Source: Paenibacillus melissococcoides (lineage in GTDB: Bacteria; Bacillota; Bacilli; Paenibacillales; Paenibacillaceae). Taken from it: DNA of 64,000 nt. A program made the position numbers and the translations under genes. The DNA lies in contig CALYLO010000013.1 of the NCBI GenBank assembly GCA_944800085.1, forward strand, positions 101,001-165,000. The letters run 5' to 3'. Of this stretch, positions 24,535 through 34,752 are shown in pieces. Within the stretch, counting starts at the first letter, position 1; every line of letters starts with the position of its first letter. Under the pieces are notes generated by a model, which was not told where the DNA came from, did no database searches, and worked only from the letters and a program-made list of their open reading frames with translations.

Positions 24535-26589
24535 ATGAAACGGAGCAAGACAGGGAAGATGCTAGGGAGGATCGCATGCATGGGAGTAGTTGCCGCGCTG
24601 CTGGCGGGAGGACAGGCGATGGGGGCCGCTTCGGCGGCGGGAAGCGGTACGCTGCAGGCGGCGGCGCTTTCTCCTGTGGCCGAACAGGCACAGACCCGGG
24701 CGGGAACGGTGATGGAGGAGCTGCTGCTGAAGGCGGGCAGCGGGAAGGCAATGCTGAACGGGGAAGAATGGACCATAGGCAAGCCTTATGTGAAGCAAGG
24801 GGCAACGATGGTTCCGCTGAGCGTATTTACGAAGGCCTTCGGGGCCGAGCTGAACTGGAGCACGGGAGATGTCGTCACGTTAGGGAACGGCAAGACGACG
24901 GTGCGGATGCGCCTTGGGCAGAAGCAGGCGATGTTGAACGGAAAGGCGGTGACGCTGCCCGCCGCTCCGGAAATGGTCAGCGGCACGGTCATGGCGCCGC
25001 TGGGGCCGTTGGCGAAAGCGTTTGGAGCCGCTTCTACGGTGGCGAAGGATAAGAGCGTCGTGCTGACCTGGAATCGTGCCGATGTGCTGGCGGAGGCGGC
25101 GATTGATGTGAGCGCGAAGGCGGTGCGTATCGGCGACCATGTGCACCGCTGGTCAATGGTGCTGCCGAAAGGTTGGAGCTACAGCTTCCTGACGCCGGAG
25201 GAAAATGCCGTCGTGATGGAGAGCCCGTCCGGTCAAGCCCAAGCGATGATTTTTATCAATTCGTGGCAGTCCATCGATCTGGCCCATCTGGCGGATCAGT
25301 TCGCGGGTCAAGCCACAGGCAAGCAGATGCTTGAGCATATGAAGACCGAGATGTTTGCTGAAGATACGCTCATGTCGTCCCGTATAGGAACGATTGACGG
25401 TAAGGCTTATGCGCAGGCTGTTGTCAATGACGAAGTAATGACGCTCACCCGTGTCTTCAGTGCCGGCGGCAAACGTTACACGCTGTACGTGTATGATGAA
25501 GCCGCTTCGTCGCCGCGGCAGTTGCTTCAATATGAACCGCTGCTGAATACGTTCCGCCCGAATGATGTCCCGGCTGGCGGAGCGGGGGTGAAGGATATCA
25601 GCACGGAGAAGGACGGCTTCCGTTCGATGGCGCTGTGGGGAGACGGACTCATTGTTGATATTCCGGTGACGTGGGAGCGGGATCCGAATAGGAACAAGCT
25701 CTCTGCGCCAGCCGATGAGGGACTGCTTCAACTGGAGTATTATAGCTTGCGGGCGGATGAAGGGGCTACGCTGGATTCGCTTGTTCGCCAGGAAGAGGAA
25801 TTCATGAAGAAGCAGTTCCGTCCGGAGCATCGTCAGACGGTGGGCGTCCAGGATGTGACGTTGAAGAGCGGACAGCAAGCGAAGCTGTTGACGGCAAAGC
25901 ATCGGTATAATGAGACGGACTGGCGCTTCTCCAAGACACTGATCGTTCTCGATGAAGGCGTTCAGTTTTTCCTGCAATATTCCGGACCAGACTGTGCCGA
26001 TGCCGTTCAGCTTGGCGAACGCATTGTGGACTCGGTTCGCGTCGACGGGAGGTTCAAGGAGCAGCTTGACGACCCGGAGGCCTGGGGCGACGGAAGCGAG
26101 CTGTGGGTTCCGTGGACGAAGACCGTGGAGCGCACATCGGAAACCTGGGGACTCCAGATGAAGGTTCCGGAATGGTGGCTCGGCTACCGGGGCAGCGGAG
26201 TGTTGGAAGAGTTGGAGGCAGAGTTCGAAGAAGGGGACATCGCGACCTATAGCTTGCCGAGCAGTTATTTCAGGCTGACTGTGAATCATGTGGATACGGT
26301 AGAGGAGGCGTTGGCCTATTGGAAAGAGTCCCTCCTGTCCGAGAGTGATCCGTCGATCCGGTTCGTGAAGGAGGAGAAGAAGACCTGGCGGGGCCAACCG
26401 GCGATGCGCGTCCGGTTCATCGGCTTGACGGCCGGCGTGAACAGCACGTATACGACGGATATGCTGCTGCTTGCCAAGGACGGGTACGTATATACGCTGT
26501 ACTACACGATGTACGACGTATCCCGCACGCCAGAAATGGTGGCTCACTTCGAAAAGGTCCTGGACTCGTTCCGGTTCGCCGCGCCTTAA
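24535..26589 (+). CDS. Secreted stalk-domain protein (copper amine oxidase N-domain-like)
   Basis: A 684-residue exported protein whose signal peptide covers about residues 1-35 (CMGVVAALLAGGQAMGAASA). Residues 65-180 carry two stalk repeats (AMLNGEEWTIGKPYVKQGAT, MVPLSVFTKAFGAELNWS, then QAMLNGKAVTLPAAPEMVSG), the copper-amine-oxidase-like N-domain common in Paenibacillus surface proteins. The remaining 500 residues appear to be three successive related alpha/beta segments (WSMVLPKGWSYSFL, DIPVTWERDPNRNK, QMKVPEWWLGYRG) of PsbP/DUF-like character. I do not recognise an enzyme. The gene starts 80 bases after the HtrA-like protease, so the pair may be co-expressed and act together at the cell surface. 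Confidence 0.8.
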   Translation: MKRSKTGKMLGRIACMGVVAALLAGGQAMGAASAAGSGTLQAAALSPVAEQAQTRAGTVMEELLLKAGSGKAMLNGEEWTIGKPYVKQGATMVPLSVFTKAFGAELNWSTGDVVTLGNGKTTVRMRLGQKQAMLNGKAVTLPAAPEMVSGTVMAPLGPLAKAFGAASTVAKDKSVVLTWNRADVLAEAAIDVSAKAVRIGDHVHRWSMVLPKGWSYSFLTPEENAVVMESPSGQAQAMIFINSWQSIDLAHLADQFAGQATGKQMLEHMKTEMFAEDTLMSSRIGTIDGKAYAQAVVNDEVMTLTRVFSAGGKRYTLYVYDEAASSPRQLLQYEPLLNTFRPNDVPAGGAGVKDISTEKDGFRSMALWGDGLIVDIPVTWERDPNRNKLSAPADEGLLQLEYYSLRADEGATLDSLVRQEEEFMKKQFRPEHRQTVGVQDVTLKSGQQAKLLTAKHRYNETDWRFSKTLIVLDEGVQFFLQYSGPDCADAVQLGERIVDSVRVDGRFKEQLDDPEAWGDGSELWVPWTKTVERTSETWGLQMKVPEWWLGYRGSGVLEELEAEFEEGDIATYSLPSSYFRLTVNHVDTVEEALAYWKESLLSESDPSIRFVKEEKKTWRGQPAMRVRFIGLTAGVNSTYTTDMLLLAKDGYVYTLYYTMYDVSRTPEMVAHFEKVLDSFRFAAP

Positions 26590-26625
26590 CACATCTTAAC
26601 ACCACGCCTTAATAGAGGAAGCGAT

Positions 26626-26657
26626 GACGCTGTGCCGTATGGCATGGCGTCTCTTTT
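26626..26657 (+). terminator. Terminator after the stalk-domain protein gene
   Basis: GACGCTGTGCC and GGCATGGCGTC pair with two mismatches around a GTAT loop, followed by TCTTTTGT. Confidence 0.65.
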
Positions 26658-26659
26658 GT

Positions 26660-27507
26660 ATGTGGGGACAGGGATTGTCTTGGGGTAGCGTTGTCGCGGG
26701 GTAACGGCCACGATACTGCGGAGGAGTGTTGCCTGGTACGGGAGAGCCGATGGAATCGGGATAGGTATGGGCCGAGGGGAGTGAAGGGCTGGAGCGGGTT
26801 GAGGGGGGGCGAGCTATAGGTGCTTGCTGTTGGGATGTTGGGGGATTGCTGTGATCTTAGCATCAATATCCCATCGGTTCAGGGGGCAGTGGGGAATAAG
26901 TGCTTTTGCGTTACAGGCTTCGGGGATGGACAGGTGCAGCGCTTAAGGCAGAAATGGAGTGCAGCGGCAGTTTTCCAGGCAGGGCAGAGGAGGTTGGCTG
27001 CTTTATTTTCTGGATATAGGGGGAGGATGGGGAGGATGTATAGGTGTTGAGTCCTTTGAGTCAATCTCCCAGTCGCTCAGGGAAAAAATCCTTGGGCTTT
27101 TTTGCTTGTCTATTGGTAGGGGGTGGAAAGAGAAGCGTCTTCCTATTGACTATATACGGAGGCAGGGTCGAAGACCTCGGATGATATTGAAACAGTCCGG
27201 ATTCCGGGAGCTGTTATGAGGGAGACGCGCCGCTTGTCTGAATTCTGCTAATAAGGGGGTATGCAAGAGAAAAGTGGTGCCCTAGAGGGAGCAAGGGGGA
27301 GAGTGACAAGAGGGAGATGGCAGATAACAGATAGCAGATAGAGCTTGCTGAGAGCCGTTCCTGCGCATGGTGTCACCGCAGGGGAGGAAGATATCGCCGC
27401 TACTGGAGTTTTGGCCGAAAGACCGCTATACTATGTAAGGCATCTTCGATGTCTGGCCTTGTTGGGTAGCAGGCAGAATTGAAGAATTCAGGTTGGGGGT
27501 CAACGTG
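26660..27507. other. 850-bp intergenic region with an internal terminator
   Basis: No convincing protein-coding frame is present; the short frames have odd composition and no ribosome sites. The plus strand is notably purine-rich (many GGGGAG runs). A plausible rho-independent terminator at 27075-27103 (GCTCAGGGA, AAAAA, TCCTTGGGC, then six T) could end a small RNA or leader starting near 26850. The region just before the U32 gene presumably holds its promoter (TATACT near 27427), which I cannot pair with a good -35. Confidence 0.4.
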
Positions 27508-30099
27508 ATGACGACAATCAAGCAACATAACGATAGACAAGCCGTAGATGTCGTGAAGGCTGCGATGCAGGAAGCGGGCATGGCGCCCCGGAATCTGCGG
27601 CGTGAAGATATTGAACTGCTGGCGCCTGCGGGCGACTGGGATTGCATGCGGGCGGCGGTGGCGAATGGGGCGGACGCTATCTTTTTCGGCGTGGAGAAGT
27701 TCAATGCGCGGGCGCGCGCGAACAATTTCCAGATGGACGAGCTGCCGGAGATTATGTCGTTTTTGCATAGCTATGGCGTGAAGGGGTTTTTGACGTTCAA
27801 TATTCTTGTATTTGAAAATGAGCTGGCGGATGCGAAGGAGCTGATTGATGCTTGCATTGCGGCCGGGGTCGACGCGGTCATCGTGCAGGATCTCGGCTTG
27901 GTGAAGCTGATTCGCGAGATTTCGCCGGATTTCCCGATTCACGGCTCGACGCAGATGACGATTACGTCGCCGGAGGCGGCTTCGTTCACGAAGCCGTACG
28001 GGCTGGAGCGGGTCGTGCTTGGGCGCGAGAACAACCTCAAGCAGATCCGGAAGATCGGGGCCGAGGCGCAGCTTCCGATGGAGGTGTTCGTGCACGGCGC
28101 TTTGTGCGTGTCCTATTCGGGACAATGCCTTACCTCGGAAATGTGGGGCGGGCGCTCCGCCAACCGCGGGGAATGCGCGCAGGCGTGCCGTCTGCCGTAT
28201 GACATGATGGTCGACGGCGAGCATCAGCCGATGGGCGATGTGACGTATTTGCTCTCGCCGAAGGATCTGGCGGCGCTGGATCTCGTGCCGGAGCTGATTG
28301 AAGCGGGCGTGACATCGTTCAAAATCGAGGGCCGCATGAAGCAGCCGGAATATGTGGCGAATGTGGTCGGCAAGTACCGGAAGGCGATCGATGATTATTT
28401 CGATGGCCGCTGGACGGGACCGACGAAGGAAGAGGTGCGCGAGCTGCAGCAGAGCTTCTCGCGCGGCTTCACGCACGGCTTCCTGAAGGGGACGAACAAC
28501 AAGCAGCTCGTGGACGGCACGTTCCCGAAGAGCCGCGGCGTCTATCTCGGCCGCGTCGAGCAGGTGCTGCGCGACGGGGTCGTGTGCAAGCTGGAGGCGC
28601 CGCTGAAGCGCGGCGACGGGATTGGCTTTGACGCGGGCGACCCGACGAAGAAGGAGGAGGGCGGCCGCGTGTACGACCTGCGCCGCAAAGGCGTCAAGTT
28701 GGACGGCGAGGCGCAGGAGGGCTGGCAGGTCGACATCGTGCCGGGACGCCACGATGTCGACCTGCGGCGGGTGAAGGTCGGCGACCGGATTTGGAAGACG
28801 AGCGACCCGGCCTTGGACAAGCGCATGCGGGCCACGTTCGAGACGGAGAAGCCGTATCGCGTGTTCCCCGTGCATGTGCGCGTGGAAGGCCGCGCCGGCG
28901 AGCCGCTCCGCACCTGGTGGACCGACGTGCCGAAGGGCACGACGGTCCAGGTAGATTCGGAGCTGGCGCTGGAAGCGGCCCGGAAGCGCCCGATGGATCA
29001 GGCGCTTCTGGAGGAGCAGTTCGGCCGCCTTGGCGGAACGGTGTATCAGCTCGAGCGGCTGGACGCCGCCCTGGAAGGCGACGTTATCGTGCCGATGCGA
29101 GAGCTAAATTCGGTCCGCCGCCGGGCGGTGGAACTGCTCGCGGGCGAGCGGCCGAAGCCGCCGGTATACGAGCACCGCGACGTAGACGTCTACGGCGGCG
29201 CGGTGCGGGAGCACACGGCGGTGCAGCCGGGCACGGCGCGGCTGACGGCGCTGTGCCGCTCGCTCGCGCAAGTGGAGGCGGCCGTGAACACGGAGGCGGA
29301 ACTCATCTACGCCGATTTCGAGTTCATCAAGCAGTTCCCGGCCGCCATCGAGGCGTGCCGCGCTGCCGGCAAGCCGATCGCGCTCGTCACGCCGCGCATC
29401 CATATGCCCGGCGAAAATGGCTACCACCGGAACATCCTAAAGCTGAAGCCGGACGCGGTGCTTGTCCGCAATACCGGCGCGCTGCAGTTCTACATGCAGG
29501 CGAAGGCAGAAGCCTCCGAGCGGGGCGAAGCCTTCCCACGGCTTATCGGCGACTTCTCGCTGAACGTCGCTAACCACAAAACGGTGGAATTGTTCGCCGC
29601 CTCGGGTCTGGATTGCATTACGCCGTCCTATGACCTGAACATTCAGCAAATGATCGATATGCTTCGGCATACGGACACCTCTTTGCTCGAAATCGTAATT
29701 CATCAGCATTTGCCGATGTTCCATACCGAACACTGCGTTTATTGTACCTTCCTTAGCGAAGGAACGGATTACACGAACTGCGGCCGCCCGTGCGAGGAGC
29801 ACCGCGTCTCCCTGCGCGACCGCATCGGCATGTCCCACCCGGTCCGCGTGGACGAAGGCTGCCGCAACACGGTCTACAACGCCATTGAGCAGTCCGGAGC
29901 CGAGTACATTACCCACTTCCTGGACTTGGGCGTAGGCAGCTACCGCGTCGAATTCCTGGAAGAGACGCCGGAACAGGTTCATCAAGTTATCGACCTGTAC
30001 GGCCGCGCTCTCCGTTCGGAGATCAGCGGTACCGAAGTATGGCGCACGTTGAAGGCGACGAACCAGCTCGGCGTGACGCGCGGGCAGTTGGTGAAGTAA
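27508..30099 (+). CDS. Peptidase U32 family protein (RlhA-like, with DUF3656)
   Basis: An 863-residue member of the U32 'collagenase-like' family. Members studied in depth (RlhA, TrhP, UbiU/V) are RNA or quinone hydroxylation factors rather than proteases. The N-terminal half has ELLAPAGDWDCMRAAVANGAD and FFGVEKFNARARANNF, then the Cys-rich signature VSYSGQCLTSEMWGGRSANR with GECAQACRLPY, likely iron-sulfur ligands. A central DUF3656-like region (about 390-620) and a second U32-like half with HTEHCVYCTFLSE and CGRPCEEHRVSLRD follow. The architecture best matches RlhA, which hydroxylates a 23S rRNA cytidine. The ATG at 27508 follows GGGGGT; TTG 27493 and GTG 27505 are alternatives. Substrate assignment is tentative. 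Confidence 0.85.
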   Translation: MTTIKQHNDRQAVDVVKAAMQEAGMAPRNLRREDIELLAPAGDWDCMRAAVANGADAIFFGVEKFNARARANNFQMDELPEIMSFLHSYGVKGFLTFNILVFENELADAKELIDACIAAGVDAVIVQDLGLVKLIREISPDFPIHGSTQMTITSPEAASFTKPYGLERVVLGRENNLKQIRKIGAEAQLPMEVFVHGALCVSYSGQCLTSEMWGGRSANRGECAQACRLPYDMMVDGEHQPMGDVTYLLSPKDLAALDLVPELIEAGVTSFKIEGRMKQPEYVANVVGKYRKAIDDYFDGRWTGPTKEEVRELQQSFSRGFTHGFLKGTNNKQLVDGTFPKSRGVYLGRVEQVLRDGVVCKLEAPLKRGDGIGFDAGDPTKKEEGGRVYDLRRKGVKLDGEAQEGWQVDIVPGRHDVDLRRVKVGDRIWKTSDPALDKRMRATFETEKPYRVFPVHVRVEGRAGEPLRTWWTDVPKGTTVQVDSELALEAARKRPMDQALLEEQFGRLGGTVYQLERLDAALEGDVIVPMRELNSVRRRAVELLAGERPKPPVYEHRDVDVYGGAVREHTAVQPGTARLTALCRSLAQVEAAVNTEAELIYADFEFIKQFPAAIEACRAAGKPIALVTPRIHMPGENGYHRNILKLKPDAVLVRNTGALQFYMQAKAEASERGEAFPRLIGDFSLNVANHKTVELFAASGLDCITPSYDLNIQQMIDMLRHTDTSLLEIVIHQHLPMFHTEHCVYCTFLSEGTDYTNCGRPCEEHRVSLRDRIGMSHPVRVDEGCRNTVYNAIEQSGAEYITHFLDLGVGSYRVEFLEETPEQVHQVIDLYGRALRSEISGTEVWRTLKATNQLGVTRGQLVK

Positions 30100-30112
30100 A
30101 ATAAATGCTTAG

Positions 30113-30150
30113 AGCAGGAACCTTTGCATTACGTGGGTTCCTGCTTTTTT
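30113..30150 (+). terminator. Rho-independent terminator after the U32 gene
   Basis: A 10-bp perfect stem, AGCAGGAACC and GGTTCCTGCT, is followed by five or more T. Confidence 0.9.
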
Positions 30151-30283
30151 GTTAAGAAGGAAGGTTTTACTCTCCACCTATAGCTGCTTATGAAGCGAGT
30201 CTACCGTTTTTGCGATATAATAGGCGTAGCCAATATAAGAAACCGGTGTTTCGAATAGAAATGAAGTAGAGAGGGGAAATTTC

Positions 30284-31180
30284 GTGAAGGTCAGAAAAGC
30301 GATTATTCCGGCTGCGGGACTTGGAACCCGATTCCTCCCGGCGACGAAAGCAATGCCGAAAGAAATGCTTCCTATCGTAGACAAACCAACCATTCAATAT
30401 ATCGTCGAAGAAGCAGTCGCATCGGGAATTGAGGATATTATTATCGTTACGGGAAAAGGCAAGCGTGCGATCGAGGATCATTTTGATAGCATTTTCGAAT
30501 TGGAGTATATGCTTCGTGAACGAGACAAACTTGCCCTTCTGGAAGAAGTTCAAAAACCGTCCGAACTGGCAGATATCCATTACATAAGACAAAGGGAGCC
30601 ACGCGGCTTGGGCCATGCCATTTGGTGCGCCCGCAAATTCATAGGCAATGAACCGTTCGCCGTGTTGCTGGGGGATGATATCGTCGAAGCCAATACGCCG
30701 TGTCTGAGGCAAATGCTTGACGTGTACGATGCACATGAAGCGCCCATAGTCGGTGTCCAGCCTGTTCCGTGGGAAGAGGTATCCCGCTATGGCGTCGTAG
30801 CAGGCGATCAAATAAACGAACGGCTGCTTCGTGCCAAACAACTCGTCGAAAAACCTGCTCGCCAACAAGCCCCTTCGAACTGGGCCATCATGGGACGTTA
30901 TATCCTAACACCGCGTATCTTTGAACTGCTGGAGCAGCAGAAAGAGGGAGTAAACGGCGAAATACAACTTACCGACGCCATAGCCGAGCTAAGCCAGGAG
31001 AAGGAAGTGCTGGCTTATCACTTTGAAGGGGAGCGGCATGATGTCGGAGAGAAGCTGGGCTTTATTAAAACAACCCTTCACTATGCCCTACAACGGCCTG
31101 AATTGCGAGATGAGCTTATGAATTATTTAACGGATATTATAGAGGAGCCAAGCCACTATACTTGTCAGCAATCAAAGTAG
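30284..31180 (+). CDS. galU: UTP-glucose-1-phosphate uridylyltransferase
   Basis: GalU makes UDP-glucose from UTP and glucose 1-phosphate, supplying glucosyl and, after epimerisation, galactosyl donors. The 298-residue protein has the nucleotidyltransferase signature [20 protein letters not shown] at the N-terminus, with [19 protein letters not shown] next, [10 protein letters not shown] (metal-binding Asp), and [20 protein letters not shown] around the sugar site. The start is GTG 30284 after GAGGGGAAA. It stands at the edge of the glycan locus and converges on the ligase gene, from which it is separated by a shared bidirectional terminator. Confidence 0.96.
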   Translation: MKVRKAIIPAAGLGTRFLPATKAMPKEMLPIVDKPTIQYIVEEAVASGIEDIIIVTGKGKRAIEDHFDSIFELEYMLRERDKLALLEEVQKPSELADIHYIRQREPRGLGHAIWCARKFIGNEPFAVLLGDDIVEANTPCLRQMLDVYDAHEAPIVGVQPVPWEEVSRYGVVAGDQINERLLRAKQLVEKPARQQAPSNWAIMGRYILTPRIFELLEQQKEGVNGEIQLTDAIAELSQEKEVLAYHFEGERHDVGEKLGFIKTTLHYALQRPELRDELMNYLTDIIEEPSHYTCQQSK

Positions 31181-31206
31181 AAAACGGCCCATTACGGGCC
31201 GTTTTC
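31180..31206. terminator. Bidirectional terminator between galU and the ligase gene
   Basis: GAAAACGGCCC and GGGCCGTTTTC form a perfect 11-bp stem around ATTAC. The A/T-rich outer ends serve as U-runs in both directions for the convergent genes. Confidence 0.88.
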
Positions 31207-31212
31207 TATTTA

Positions 31213-33672
31213 TTACTGTTTTAAAAATCGCATTTCAGCAACTTGTTCAATTCGCTCTTTTTCTTCTGGATCCACACTGAGCAACTTATCATACCATACC
31301 TGATCAACTTGGCCATTCTGGATAGTCGCTCCGACATACCAGCGGGCTAGCTCCCGATTAGTCGCATTTGACAGGTCCTCATTTAGATAAGGCTTCATTG
31401 CTTCCGCCCCCTGCCCAGGTTCGCCTTTCATAATGTAGGCCCGGCCAGCATTCATGGCCATCGTGCTCGTTACCCTGAACTCTCGCCCCTGAAGCTGTCC
31501 TTCCGGTAAAGTTTTGAGATGTTCCACACCTTGTTCGACATGGCGCAATGCTGAAATAATCTCATCCATGTATTCATTTTTCTTTTCTGGGGATTCGTTA
31601 TAAACGATCATCCCTTGGCGCAAGGTAGCATCCATGTACTTGTCGTACCATTCCATATCCCACGGGAAGCGCTCAGCATTTTCAGAGTAGACTTTATAGA
31701 GTTCCGAATCCATTCCTTTTTGCTTATAAAGCTCTATCAATCGTAACAGCAATAATCGGTTTCCTGGTTGTTTTTCCAGCGCCTGTCGTAACGTATGCTC
31801 GGCTTCAGCAAAAAAGTCTTCGTCTCCTTGCTGTGCGTATACTTGTTGGAACAAGGCAGCTTTAAACTCAGCATATTCAGGCACGGTTCCCCTTATTTTT
31901 AGAGCCTTACTTAATGAATCCATTGTTTGATTAAAATTACTCGTTTCATTCAGGACCGCTCTCGCTTTCGCATAAGAGCTGGAAGCTTGAATAAATAATA
32001 GAGAAGTGATGAACATTATCACTCCAGCGACTCCGAGAATACTTGCCGCAGCCGCTTTGAATGTACTTGGCTTTATTTTCTTAAGTGGCTCCGTTGAAAT
32101 TGATGCCGCCATCCCTCCCAAGCTAATAAAGACGATAATCCCGATATAAACATAGCTCATGTTAAAATCCATCACGCTATGTACCAAAATGCTTGTCGCT
32201 AAAATGAAATACATGAAATAGCTATTCCGCTTCGTCTCTTCCGCGTTCCGGAACGATTGTACGTACTTCCAGTAAACGATTCCGAGAAAGGCAATTAATA
32301 TAATGAAGCCGAGAAATCCGGTCTCAACAAGATACTGCATGTAGTAGCTGTGAGCTTGGGCTGATTCATACGGGTTGTTTTGGTACTTTTCATACAACGC
32401 GCTCCAAGCGCCGCCGCCCGCACCGAAGACAGGATAGTCTGCCGCCAGCTTCATCGAGTCTATGTAGAACGTAATCCGCTCAAGCACGCTGTGCTGCTGG
32501 AAGTTGATTGAACTGAGACGTGAAGAGATGCTTTCCGGCAGCAAATTTTTGAGTCCGGTTCCTAGCAAAAAGAACAACAGCGCTCCAGCAATGATGGTTC
32601 CCCCTACAGGGAGGAGAGCATTGGCCCACTTCTTCATTGAGAAGTTTTCCAGTTTATTTTCCAACCATGGCGCAAGGAATCGTTGTACAATCCAACATAA
32701 GAAGGCGGATACAGCCGACGCTCCAAAAATATAAAGCCATCCCTTGAAGGAGGAACTGCCTGTTCCGTTCTGATGTACTTGAATGCCGATATCGGTTACG
32801 GTATTCAAAATAACAAATGTCGCCGCACCGCTGATTGCCAGATGGACAATCCATAGAATCTGCCGTGCCGGCTTCACAAATAATAGAACTACCACAAACA
32901 CAACTGGCAATAACACCAGACCGCTACGAGAGAGGGTTAATAAAATTGATAGAATAATTGGTACCAACATAAAACCGTGTACCGCATGACTAACGGCCTT
33001 ACGGCTTGTCGTTAAGTAAAACACGGCTACAAACAAGAATGCCATCAAATAAGCAGCATACGTGTTCGGGTACTGGAACACCGAGGCAAGACGCGGTCCA
33101 TTCGCATCTACCCAAATTGCTTGTTGGTATAATCCGTCCGGATTGAGCCTAGAAAACCACCCGATCAATGCCGCAGCGAGTTTTCCATTTCCTAGCCAGT
33201 TCATCAACCCAAACCAGACGATGATATAGGCGGAACCTGTTAACGTAGTCTGGATGATGCGATTGATCTTCTCTTCGCCTGTTGTTAGTTTAGTAAAAGC
33301 GAAGAAAACGGCATAGGTTAACATAATAAAAATCGCATTAACCGCCAAATAACTGGAAGCTGCGAAAAATGCCGAAACTCCGTAGGTTAAAGGCAGTAGA
33401 AATACAAAGAGAGTAAGCACGTCAGACTGGTCATAATTTCTTTTTTTCAATTGAAGCAGGATTCCTATTGTCAAAAATGCTAGAATAGAAGATATGAGAA
33501 TAGACCAGTAAATTGGATTTTCAAAGTATGTGTCTTGTGCGTTGAATAGTCCGAATTGGAATGGGGACCAGATTAGGAATAAAGTCATCGTACTCAATAA
33601 TAGCCAGACATAAATCGAAGTGTTATTATTTCTTTTAGACGGCTTATGAGTATTGTAGCCATATTTAGACAA
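31213..33672 (-). CDS. O-antigen-ligase family membrane protein with TPR tail (WsfB-like)
   Basis: An 819-residue polytopic protein. Residues 1 to about 570 hold a dozen or more hydrophobic segments. The O-antigen ligase/polymerase (Wzy_C) region includes the periplasmic-type loop with ITFYIDSMKLAADYPVFGAG and AQAHSYYMQYLVETG, where conserved Arg/His residues act in the family. The last 230 residues are soluble and TPR-like (LRQALEKQPGNRLLLLRLIE). WsfB, the oligosaccharyl:S-layer protein transferase of Paenibacillus alvei, is of this type and similar size. I infer that this enzyme transfers lipid-linked glycan to protein or cell wall. The start is TTG 33672 with AAAGGAG upstream. It is transcribed toward galU, opposite to the rest of the locus. 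Confidence 0.82.
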   Translation of the reverse strand: MSKYGYNTHKPSKRNNNTSIYVWLLLSTMTLFLIWSPFQFGLFNAQDTYFENPIYWSILISSILAFLTIGILLQLKKRNYDQSDVLTLFVFLLPLTYGVSAFFAASSYLAVNAIFIMLTYAVFFAFTKLTTGEEKINRIIQTTLTGSAYIIVWFGLMNWLGNGKLAAALIGWFSRLNPDGLYQQAIWVDANGPRLASVFQYPNTYAAYLMAFLFVAVFYLTTSRKAVSHAVHGFMLVPIILSILLTLSRSGLVLLPVVFVVVLLFVKPARQILWIVHLAISGAATFVILNTVTDIGIQVHQNGTGSSSFKGWLYIFGASAVSAFLCWIVQRFLAPWLENKLENFSMKKWANALLPVGGTIIAGALLFFLLGTGLKNLLPESISSRLSSINFQQHSVLERITFYIDSMKLAADYPVFGAGGGAWSALYEKYQNNPYESAQAHSYYMQYLVETGFLGFIILIAFLGIVYWKYVQSFRNAEETKRNSYFMYFILATSILVHSVMDFNMSYVYIGIIVFISLGGMAASISTEPLKKIKPSTFKAAAASILGVAGVIMFITSLLFIQASSSYAKARAVLNETSNFNQTMDSLSKALKIRGTVPEYAEFKAALFQQVYAQQGDEDFFAEAEHTLRQALEKQPGNRLLLLRLIELYKQKGMDSELYKVYSENAERFPWDMEWYDKYMDATLRQGMIVYNESPEKKNEYMDEIISALRHVEQGVEHLKTLPEGQLQGREFRVTSTMAMNAGRAYIMKGEPGQGAEAMKPYLNEDLSNATNRELARWYVGATIQNGQVDQVWYDKLLSVDPEEKERIEQVAEMRFLKQ

Positions 33673-33810
33673 AGTTTACTTTCTCCTTTTCTTATAAATT
33701 CGATAATAATTTTACCATAGTCAGAATGCCACATCCAATTGTTTACGCACAACAGAAGTAATATACTCATCAATTTTCGAATAACTGTATGAACTACGGA
33801 GGATAAAAAA

Positions 33811-34752
33811 ATGAAAATTTTTGTTACAGGCGGTGCAGGGTTTATTGGCTCGAATATTGTAGATTTATTGATTGAACACAACCATGAAGTATATATAATA
33901 GATAATCTTTCAACCGGAAAACGTGAAAATCTTCACCCTGATGCAGTTTTTTACCATATGGACTTGGATTCTATTCAAGTAGAAGAAGTTTTCAAAAGAA
34001 TTAAACCTGATATTGTTATCCATCATGCAGCACAAATAGATGTACAAAATTCAATAAAGTCTCCCTCGCTTGATGCTGAAATTAATATTATCTCAACGAT
34101 AAAAACATTAGATTTATGTGTAAAGTATAGGGTCAAAAAAATAATATATGCTTCTTCAGCTGCTGTATACGGCACACCACAAAATTCAATTGTTGATGAG
34201 AAACATAACATATCTCCGGTTTCTTTCTATGGGATTTCCAAACTGACACCAGAGTATTATCTTAATGTGTATTCGAGCTTATACAATTTAAAATATACCA
34301 TACTACGGTACTCGAATGTATACGGAATTAGACAGGATCCTAAAGGGGAAGGTGGAGTAGTTTCGATCTTCTTGAATAAACTGATTAATCAACAGCCACT
34401 AGTAATATATGGTGATGGAGAACAAACGAGAGATTTTGTTTATGTGAAGGATGTTGCATTTGCAAATCTGGCTGCTTTATCTCAAGGTGATAATGAGACT
34501 TTCAATATCAGCACTAATACCTCAGTAACTATTAATCAACTATTTAACATGATGGCAAGGGAATTCTCAGGAGTCGAAACCCCTTTACATGAAAGAGAAA
34601 GGGCTGGTGACATAAGACACAGTTGTTTAGATAATAGTAAAGCAAAGGATGGACTCGGATGGCATCCTCTATATAGCTTAGAGCAAGGGCTAAATGAAAC
34701 GATTCATTTTTATACAAGAGGAGATAAAACATGTTTGTTAGCGCAAAATTAA
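33811..34752 (+). CDS. NAD-dependent epimerase/dehydratase (GalE-like)
   Basis: An extended short-chain dehydrogenase of 313 residues that probably interconverts nucleotide sugars at C4 (UDP-Glc/UDP-Gal or the N-acetyl forms). It shows GGAGFIGSNIVDLL for NAD binding, HHAAQIDVQNS, YASSAAVYG, the YGISK catalytic Tyr-Lys motif, and RYSNVYGIRQDP for the sugar site. AGGA precedes the ATG. The gene is AT-rich compared with galU and the flanking genome, marking the start of what looks like an acquired glycan block. Its 3' end overlaps the ABC permease gene by 22 bases. Confidence 0.9.
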   Translation: MKIFVTGGAGFIGSNIVDLLIEHNHEVYIIDNLSTGKRENLHPDAVFYHMDLDSIQVEEVFKRIKPDIVIHHAAQIDVQNSIKSPSLDAEINIISTIKTLDLCVKYRVKKIIYASSAAVYGTPQNSIVDEKHNISPVSFYGISKLTPEYYLNVYSSLYNLKYTILRYSNVYGIRQDPKGEGGVVSIFLNKLINQQPLVIYGDGEQTRDFVYVKDVAFANLAALSQGDNETFNISTNTSVTINQLFNMMAREFSGVETPLHERERAGDIRHSCLDNSKAKDGLGWHPLYSLEQGLNETIHFYTRGDKTCLLAQN

